From positions 1 through 19,244 of the forward strand of contig BNUP01000032.1 of assembly GCA_025997455.1 (NCBI GenBank): a DNA stretch of 19,244 nt, read 5' to 3'. Positions 1 to 5,225 of this stretch are shown in pieces (position 1 is the stretch's first letter; each line of letters starts with the position of its first letter). The notes beneath the pieces are model-generated. The model saw only the letters and a list, made by a program, of their open reading frames with translations. It ran no database searches and was not told where the DNA came from. Position numbers and translations under genes: made by a program. The DNA comes from Fibrobacterales bacterium. Lineage in GTDB: Bacteria > Fibrobacterota > Fibrobacteria > Fibrobacterales > Fibrobacteraceae.

Positions 1-1903
1 GGGGAGGTCTATCGTCTCTGCGAGGCTCGGAACGGGAAGAACGGCTTTTTTCAAAATGCGAACCGCGCGGTGAATCACTTGAACCACGCGGTGAATCAGA
101 ACGAGAAAAGTCAGAACGAGAACCGCGTGAAGACGAAGAACGAGGTGCATCCGAACGAGGACTGCGCGGAGGCGGCTCATCGGTCATCAGACGAATCTTT
201 GTGGGTCTGTTGCGAATGGTGGTATTGCGGAGCGTTTGCAAAGTTTCCTCTGGCATACCCTCTGGTAAATCCACAGTGCTGAACTTTTCAAATAATTTTA
301 TATGACCTATGTTTTGCGAATCTATATTCGCCTCGTTGGCAATTGCACCCACAATATCGCGCGGCGAAACGCCATCCATTCTTCCCACGCCCAAATAATA
401 GCGTTCCATTCCGCTTTCGGGGGACGATTGTTCGCTAAAACGGTCACCTCTATCCCCTCTATCTCTTCTGCCGGAACCTCTCTCGAACCTATCTCCGCGG
501 TCTTCACCTCTATCACGGGTAATTTGTCTTCCGCCTCGTTCTGAACCTTCTTCCACATTAAGAGGTTCAAGTTTTGGGAAAAGCGGTTGTTCCTGCTGGT
601 TTAAAAATGCGAGCGCGGCGGCAACATCATTTACATCTAAAGCATCTTCCAATTCTATATTTTCCAACAATTTCCTAAACTTGCCGAGTTCTTTTTCGTT
701 TTGAATGGTTTTTATCAATTCCTCGCGGAACTTCGCCACCCGTTTGTTGCTAATGTGCTCACCCGTCGGCAAATTCATTTTTTCTATCTGTTGGCGAGTG
801 TCTTTCTCTATCATAGATAAGAGTCGGCGTTCGCGTGGTGTAACGAATAAAATTGCATTACCTGTGCGACCTGCACGACCGGTTCGCCCAATCCTATGGA
901 CATAACTTTCTGTGTCATAAGGAATATCGTAGTTCAAAACATGCGTTATGCGGTCTACATCTAAGCCGCGAGCCGCCACATCCGTTGCGACAACTATATC
1001 TATTTTTCCTTCTTTCAAACGATTTATGGTTCGTTCTCTCAACGCCTGCGCCAAATCACCTGAAAGCGGAACTGCGTTAAAACCTCGTGCCTCCAAACGC
1101 TCCGCAACCTCTGCGGTTTCCTGCTTGGTGCGGACAAAAATCAACATTCCGTCAAAATCTTCACCCTCTAACACACGGCTCAAAGCCTCTATTTTGTGCT
1201 CCTGGCGAACGGATAAATACCGTTGGCGAATTTTATCGACAGTCGCGGTTTTACTCGCAATTCTTATAGTTTCGTATTCACCCAAATAACTTGAAACTAT
1301 GCGTTGAACCGCCGCGGGCATTGTCGCGCTGAATAACGCTCTCTGCGCATCTGCGGGCGTTGCTTTTAAGATAAGTTCAACATCTTCTTGAAAACCCATA
1401 TCCAACATTTCGTCGGCTTCATCGAGCACAAGAGCACGAATACCCGAAAGATCTATAGATTTGCGTTCCAAATGGTCTATAAGGCGACCGGGCGTTGCAA
1501 CCACAACCTGCGCGGTGCGTTTAAGAGCACGAAATTGAACATTTATATCTTGCCCGCCATACACGGGAACCACATGGAAATCGGGGATGAATGCCGCGTA
1601 TTTTTGAATCGCTTCCGATACCTGAATTGCGAGTTCACGGGTGGGAGTTAAAACCAACATCTGCGGATTTTTGCCTTCAAAATTTAAGCGGGAGAGCAGA
1701 GGCATAGTGAATGCCGCTGTTTTTCCCGTGCCTGTTTGTGCAGTGCCGAGTAAATTTTTACCCGCAAGCAGCAATGGTATGGTTTGCGCCTGTATAGGTG
1801 TGGGGGTCTCATAACCCGATTTTTGCACCGCCTCCAAAACATTTTTTGAAAGTCCCAAGTCTGCGAAAGTTATTTCGCCGATATCTGTATCTGTTTCACT
1901 CAT
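1..1903 (-). CDS. deaD: DEAD-box ATP-dependent RNA helicase, DeaD/CsdA type (partial, C-terminus off window)
   Basis: ATP-dependent RNA helicase expected to remodel structured RNA in ribosome assembly and mRNA decay, acting in the cytoplasm. Translating the minus strand from the ATG at 1903 gives 634 residues without a stop. Helicase motifs appear in order: Q-motif (about residues 13-43, ending TPTPIQAQ), AQTGTGKT (55-62), PTRELA (87-92), TPGR (137-140), DEAD (161-164), SAT (192-194), ATDVAARGLD (306-315) and HRIGRTGRAG (336-345). An Arg/Asp/Gly-rich linker (about 455-490) leads to a DbpA-type RNA-binding domain (about 501-573, starting YYLGVGRMDG). After it comes a Ser/Arg/Asp/Pro-rich disordered tail that continues past the window. 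The start is supported by AAAGGA a few bases upstream and by a strong promoter. The length and domain order fit DeaD/CsdA rather than RhlE or SrmB. Confidence 0.95.
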   Translation of the reverse strand, partial: MSETDTDIGEITFADLGLSKNVLEAVQKSGYETPTPIQAQTIPLLLAGKNLLGTAQTGTGKTAAFTMPLLSRLNFEGKNPQMLVLTPTRELAIQVSEAIQKYAAFIPDFHVVPVYGGQDINVQFRALKRTAQVVVATPGRLIDHLERKSIDLSGIRALVLDEADEMLDMGFQEDVELILKATPADAQRALFSATMPAAVQRIVSSYLGEYETIRIASKTATVDKIRQRYLSVRQEHKIEALSRVLEGEDFDGMLIFVRTKQETAEVAERLEARGFNAVPLSGDLAQALRERTINRLKEGKIDIVVATDVAARGLDVDRITHVLNYDIPYDTESYVHRIGRTGRAGRTGNAILFVTPRERRLLSMIEKDTRQQIEKMNLPTGEHISNKRVAKFREELIKTIQNEKELGKFRKLLENIELEDALDVNDVAAALAFLNQQEQPLFPKLEPLNVEEGSERGGRQITRDRGEDRGDRFERGSGRRDRGDRGDRFSEQSSPESGMERYYLGVGRMDGVSPRDIVGAIANEANIDSQNIGHIKLFEKFSTVDLPEGMPEETLQTLRNTTIRNRPTKIRLMTDEPPPRSPRSDAPRSSSSRGSRSDFSRSDSPRGSSDSPRGSHFEKSRSSRSEPRRDDRPP

Positions 1904-1924
1904 ATTTTCCTTTTGTCTATCACA

Positions 1925-1953
1925 AATTTAGCAAAAAAAATGAATTTTGTCAA
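1925..1953 (-). promoter_or_regulatory. Sigma70-type promoter for the DEAD-box helicase
   Basis: On the minus strand, TTGACA (1953-1948) is followed by a 17-nt spacer and TAAATT (1930-1925). This is near consensus for a housekeeping promoter, about 22 nt upstream of the helicase start codon. The implied 5' UTR is short and contains AAAGGA as the ribosome-binding site. Confidence 0.7.
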
Positions 1954-1956
1954 ATA

Positions 1957-2001
1957 CTTGCGGATGCATTGTGTGAATGCATTGCTTGCGGATGCATTGT
2001 G
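1957..2001. repeat. 17-bp direct repeat with three ATGCAT words between divergent promoters
   Basis: CTTGCGGATGCATTGTG occurs at 1957-1973 and again, identical, at 1985-2001 (period 28). A third related word, TGAATGCATTG, lies between them. The palindrome ATGCAT therefore appears at 1964, 1977 and 1992. The block sits exactly between the leftward helicase promoter and the rightward tRNA promoter. It could be an operator for a dimeric regulator or a recent small duplication; sequence alone cannot decide. Confidence 0.7.
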
Positions 2002-2011
2002 GTTAGTTTGT

Positions 2012-2040
2012 TTGACAAATACAGACTTTTTTTCTATATT
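2012..2040 (+). promoter_or_regulatory. Sigma70-type promoter for tRNA-Gln and probably the downstream operon
   Basis: TTGACA (2012-2017), a 17-nt spacer (2018-2034) and TATATT (2035-2040) are followed by the tRNA first base at 2052. Transcription would begin about 4-6 nt before the mature tRNA, as is usual for tRNA genes. No other clear promoter is visible before padR, so this one probably also drives the padR-ftsX-envC-ank string. Confidence 0.75.
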
Positions 2041-2051
2041 TACCGCACCGC

Positions 2052-2122
2052 TGGGCTATAGTGTAGTGGTAGCACAACAGATTCTGACTCTGTTTGCCTA
2101 GGTTCGAGTCCTGGTAGCCCAA
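2052..2122 (+). tRNA. tRNA-Gln (anticodon CTG)
   Basis: A full cloverleaf can be folded. The acceptor TGGGCTA (2052-2058) pairs with TAGCCCA (2115-2121). The D-stem is 2061-2064 with 2072-2075. The anticodon stem ACAGA/TCTGT (2077-2081/2089-2093) holds the loop TTCTGAC with anticodon CTG at 2084-2086. The T-arm CTAGG/CCTGG carries the loop TTCGAGT. The U1-A72 start pair is typical of glutamine tRNAs. CCA is not encoded; the discriminator is A2122. The variable loop is 4 nt. Confidence 0.95.
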
Positions 2123-2124
2123 TA

Positions 2125-2718
2125 ATGAACCGCTATGATTTGATTCTGTTGGGTTTTATTTTAGAGAAGAACTCAAGCGGCTACGATATAATCTCTAAAA
2201 TTAAGGCTCGCGGTTTGGAGCGCTGGGCTATGATTAACTCTTCAACCGTGTATAAGCGGCTGAGTTTGCTCGAAAGACATAAGTGCATAGAAGGCATAGC
2301 GGAAACAAGGGAAAAAGTGCCGCAGGCAATTGTGTATAGCATCACCGAAAAGGGCAGGGATGCTCTGAGCCGCGAGGTTTTGAAACACCTGACTGGATTT
2401 AACGATGACCCGCGAACTCTGGGTTATGCTTTTATTTTTTGCGTTGATGATAAACGAACAATTATGAAAATATTGGAAACTCACGAGATTAAACTTTTGC
2501 GCGAGATAGAAGATCTCGATAAAATGATACGGGACGAGCCGCAACCCACGCTTTTCCCCGAAGGTCCTTTTTTGAATTGTATGAGCAGAGACCATATTTT
2601 GGTGGAATTAAAGTATTTGAGGGCGGCAATAGGTATTTTACAAGACCCTAATAAGTGCAAATTGTTGAACGGATATTTTCACATAAATTTCGGCAGTAGG
2701 GAATGGCAAATAAAATAA
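2125..2718 (+). CDS. PadR-like winged-helix transcriptional regulator
   Basis: Predicted DNA-binding repressor of 197 residues, cytoplasmic. Residues 1-75 fit the PadR/Vir winged-helix domain: it begins NRYDLILLGFI, then SGYDIISKI, a recognition-helix region SSTVYKRLSLLE, and the wing around VYSITEKGRDAL. The remainder (about 85-185) is mostly helical, as in PadR C-terminal dimerisation domains. The family normally starts within a few residues of this methionine, so the ATG at 2125 is very probably correct. That ATG lies only 2 nt after the tRNA-Gln 3' end and has no room for a Shine-Dalgarno outside the tRNA. The 3' end overlaps ftsX by 16 nt, which suggests translational coupling. Its ligand and target are unknown; the neighbouring division genes or its own operon are the obvious candidates. 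Confidence 0.85.
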   Translation: MNRYDLILLGFILEKNSSGYDIISKIKARGLERWAMINSSTVYKRLSLLERHKCIEGIAETREKVPQAIVYSITEKGRDALSREVLKHLTGFNDDPRTLGYAFIFCVDDKRTIMKILETHEIKLLREIEDLDKMIRDEPQPTLFPEGPFLNCMSRDHILVELKYLRAAIGILQDPNKCKLLNGYFHINFGSREWQIK

Positions 2719-3584
2719 GATTTGGTTATCTCACGGCGGAGGCTTTCAAGGGGCTTGTGCGGCATCGTATTGTTATAGTCCCTTCAATTGCAACTATTTT
2801 TCTGTGTTCTTTTTTACTTATAGCGAGTTTGTCGGCACTGCGATTTGCAATTTCAATGAGTTCTCATTCGGCATCGCTTTACAGAGTTGAGGCATTTTTA
2901 TTTGAGCCTCCCGCAGCGGGAACAGCAGATTCTCTTACACGAATTATGCTTGGGTTTGAAGGTGTTCAATCGCTTGTTTATGTTTCAAAGGAAGAGGCAC
3001 TCTCCGAGTTTAAGAAAAGTTTTCCCGAAGAAATGCTTTACTTGGTAGATGGCAATCCGCTACCCGCATCGTTTAGAATTCAAATTCGCCCTTCATCGCA
3101 AAACTTGAAAAATCTCAGTGATTTGTGTGAGAAAATCTCGGCGTTTGCGGAGGTGTCGGCGGTGCAGTCTCCAATTGAGTGGGTGCAAAAGTGGGAGAGT
3201 TTTAAGTGGCATTTTTTTGTTGTGCCGATTTTTCTCGCCGCTTTGATGCTTGGAATTTTGTGGCTTATTATGAGCAATGCTATGCGCCTCACTCTTATTT
3301 CGCGAAAGGAGTTGGTTGAGAATATAAAGTATTCGGGCGGAACACCGTTTTTTATTCAATTTCCGTTTGTGCTTGAGGGACTTTTGCAAGGTTTTATAGG
3401 GTCGTTTGCCGCAGTTATTTTGTGGAAATTTTTAGAGAACTCGTTGCTTAGAATGTTCCCAGTCGCTTTGGAATTTATTCCCGATTCACTTGTGGTGTGT
3501 GTGCTTGCAATGGCGTTTATCGCGGTGAGCGAGGCTTTGGTGAGTTTTGTTGTTGTCAGAAAGTTTTTGGTTAAGGGAATATGA
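2703..3584 (+). CDS. ftsX: Cell-division protein FtsX (ABC-type permease, amidase-activation module)
   Basis: Integral inner-membrane protein of 293 residues. With the ATPase FtsE it transmits a signal to periplasmic activators of septal peptidoglycan amidases. Four hydrophobic segments are visible (about 23-48, 168-191, 222-242 and 262-286), with a large periplasmic loop (about 55-165) between the first two. Family hallmarks include NPLPASFRI (118-126) and the cytoplasmic-loop signature running from KELVENIKYSGGTP through PFVLEG (202-226). The ATG overlaps the padR-like gene. Its TGA overlaps an ATG (ATGA, 3581-3584) that opens the reading frame leading into the envC-like gene. ftsE is not in this window; ftsX genes separated from ftsE occur in several phyla. 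Confidence 0.9.
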   Translation: MANKIRFGYLTAEAFKGLVRHRIVIVPSIATIFLCSFLLIASLSALRFAISMSSHSASLYRVEAFLFEPPAAGTADSLTRIMLGFEGVQSLVYVSKEEALSEFKKSFPEEMLYLVDGNPLPASFRIQIRPSSQNLKNLSDLCEKISAFAEVSAVQSPIEWVQKWESFKWHFFVVPIFLAALMLGILWLIMSNAMRLTLISRKELVENIKYSGGTPFFIQFPFVLEGLLQGFIGSFAAVILWKFLENSLLRMFPVALEFIPDSLVVCVLAMAFIAVSEALVSFVVVRKFLVKGI

Positions 3585-3607
3585 TACGAGAATTCTCAAA
3601 AATTGCC

Positions 3608-3767
3608 AAAAGGAAACCTCTAAAAACTCTCTTTGTAACACAATTCCACAGATTTGAGTTTTTAGAGACGACGGCGAACTACTCAAATTTGCATAAAAAA
3701 CGCAGTTCGCCCATGTCGCTTGGTAACCTCTACCAACCTCTTAAGAGGTTTATAGAGGTTACCAAAA
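3608..3767 (+). repeat. Palindromic MITE-like element, copy A (152 bp plus flanking AAAA)
   Basis: The element runs 3612-3763, from GGAAACCTCTA to TAGAGGTTACC. These ends are imperfect 11-bp terminal inverted repeats with one mismatch. AAAA flanks it at 3608-3611 and 3764-3767, consistent with a 4-bp target duplication. It differs from copy B at four positions. In this copy the innermost hairpin (AACCTCTTAAGAGGTT) is a perfect 16-bp palindrome. It encodes no recognisable protein of its own. Confidence 0.85.
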
Positions 3768-3923
3768 GGAAACCTCTAAAAACTCCCTTTGTAACACAAT
3801 TCCACAGATTTGAGTTTTTAGAGACGACGGCGAACTACTCAAATTTGCATAAAAAACTCAGTTCGCCCATGTCGCTTGGTAACCTCTACCAACCTCTTAG
3901 GAGGTTAATAGAGGTTACCAAAA
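3764..3923 (+). repeat. Palindromic MITE-like element, copy B (152 bp plus flanking AAAA)
   Basis: The element runs 3768-3919, in tandem with copy A and sharing the AAAA at 3764-3767; a further AAAA follows at 3920-3923. Three successive inverted repeats can be drawn: CTCTAAAAACTC (3774-3785) with GAGTTTTTAGAG (3812-3823); GGCGAACT (3829-3836) with AGTTCGCC (3860-3867); and GGTAACCTCTA (3878-3888) with TAGAGGTTACC (3909-3919), which also nests AACCTC/GAGGTT. The tandem period is exactly 156 bp. Confidence 0.85.
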
Positions 3924-3958
3924 CAAAATTTTTACATCTGCAATTTTTAGGGGTTACT

Positions 3959-5221
3959 ATGCCTCTGTTTTTTCTCTTAATTTTTGCGGTGTTTATAAAT
4001 GTTGCAAATGCCGCAACTTCCGTAGATAAACAAATTAAATCTCAAACCGATGCTCTAAAAAGAACACAAGAGGAAATAAAAAAAGCAGAGGAAAAAATCC
4101 GCGCGCTTGAAAACAAGGAGAGCGGAGTTCTCAAAACAATATCGGAAATAGACAACGGCTTAACACAGACAAGAGAATATTTGGAGGTTTTGCAAAAACG
4201 GGAAAATACGCTTGCAAACAATATAAAAATTATAGAAAAAGAAATCGGAGAATTGCAACGCAGCATAGATGCGCAAAAGTCCGCAATGACAACGCGCATT
4301 CGCGATTTATACATTCACGGAAAAAGAGAGGAATGGGAATTATTATACAATTTGTTAAAGGAAAACGAAAATCCTAAGCGAAAATTATATTGGGTGGGGC
4401 GACTTTTGGAAAGCGATAAAAATGCGGTTGATACTTACCTTTTGTCTATAGAAAAACAGAATGAAAAGAGGGCACAACTTTCCGCACGGCAAAAGGAAAT
4501 AACCGCTCTGCACGAAAATAAAGCAAAAGAGGAAAATAAACTGCAAAACCAACTTCTGTTTCAAAATCAGATTTTAACAAAAGTTAAGAAAGACAGAACT
4601 ACACAGGAAAAAGCGGTAGAGGAGTTCAAAAAAAATCAGCAGACTCTTGCGGCTTTAATTACAATGCTCGAAAAAAAACGACAGGCGGAAATTAAAAAAC
4701 AGCAGGAATTGGCGAGAAAAAAAGCGGAGGAAGAGGAACGCAAGAGAAAGGCGGCGGCGAAAAAAAGCGGCGGCGGTTCTGTTTCGGTCGGGAAGGCGGC
4801 AGTTGTGATACCTAAGGAAGTTCCCGCGGCGATTGGTCCAAAATGCACGCCGCTAAAAGGCGAAATTATAAGCGATTACGGTTACCATATAAACAGGGAT
4901 TTGGATATTAAAATTATGCACTTGGGAACGGAAATTCGCGGAAAGAAAAACGACCCTATAAAAGCGGCGGCGGCAGGTGAGGTTGTGATGGTCGGTGTTG
5001 TTCCGGGACACGGAAACTCGGTTATAATAGACCACGCAGGTTCGTATTACACGGTTTATGGGCATTTGAGCGCGATAACCGTTCGCGACGGCGAGAAGGT
5101 GAAAAATTGCCAAGACATCGGGGTGGTGGGCAATGTGGAATCTACAAACGGCTACAAATTATTTTTTCAAGTGTATAGAGGCACGCAAACCCAAGACCCT
5201 ATGGAATGGTTGAGGAGATGA
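3959..5221 (+). CDS. EnvC-like murein hydrolase activator (coiled coil plus degenerate LytM domain)
   Basis: Predicted periplasmic activator of septal N-acetylmuramyl-L-alanine amidases, working with FtsX. From the ATG at 3959 it has 420 residues, close to E. coli EnvC. A hydrophobic signal (1-18) ends in an ANA cleavage site. Residues about 24-265 form a Lys/Glu-rich coiled coil. After a Gly/Ser linker comes an M23/LytM fold (about 294-417) with CTPLKGEIISDYG and YTVYGHLS. The zinc sites are degenerate: the first HxxxD reads HLGTE and the final HxH region reads LFFQV, so it should be catalytically dead, as EnvC is. AGGGG five bases upstream supports this start. However, the frame is open back to an ATG at 3581 through two element copies, and the short form lacks positive charges before the hydrophobic core, so the start is uncertain. 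The ankyrin gene follows after 4 nt. Confidence 0.85.
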   Translation: MPLFFLLIFAVFINVANAATSVDKQIKSQTDALKRTQEEIKKAEEKIRALENKESGVLKTISEIDNGLTQTREYLEVLQKRENTLANNIKIIEKEIGELQRSIDAQKSAMTTRIRDLYIHGKREEWELLYNLLKENENPKRKLYWVGRLLESDKNAVDTYLLSIEKQNEKRAQLSARQKEITALHENKAKEENKLQNQLLFQNQILTKVKKDRTTQEKAVEEFKKNQQTLAALITMLEKKRQAEIKKQQELARKKAEEEERKRKAAAKKSGGGSVSVGKAAVVIPKEVPAAIGPKCTPLKGEIISDYGYHINRDLDIKIMHLGTEIRGKKNDPIKAAAAGEVVMVGVVPGHGNSVIIDHAGSYYTVYGHLSAITVRDGEKVKNCQDIGVVGNVESTNGYKLFFQVYRGTQTQDPMEWLRR

Positions 5222-5225
5222 AAAT

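Larger units (their letters stand above)
3585..3958. other. ftsX-envC spacer occupied by two tandem palindromic elements, open in the envC frame
   Basis: This 374-bp stretch is nearly filled by two copies of the palindromic element. It contains no stop codon in the envC frame, so an ATG at 3581, overlapping the ftsX stop and preceded by AAGGGA, would add 126 residues to EnvC. Those residues are translated element: KPLKT, FEFLETTANYSNLHKK and SPMSLGNLYQPL each occur twice, 52 residues apart. Whether the stretch is translated or serves as an untranslated leader cannot be settled from the sequence. No other gene is seen here. Confidence 0.75.

Noticed and set aside
948..1289. 113-residue plus-strand ORF in the left 1.3 kb
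   Set aside because: This is the complement of the DEAD-box helicase, whose motifs are unmistakable on the minus strand.
3608..3923. Tandem repeat considered as a CRISPR array
   Set aside because: Only two units of 156 bp with no unique spacers; the structure is that of a tandem palindromic element.
3581..5221. EnvC with a 126-residue N-terminal domain as the primary gene model
   Set aside because: The extra residues are translated repeat with no domain likeness and would put the signal peptide deep inside the protein. It is kept as a finding because the ATGA overlap with ftsX makes it possible.
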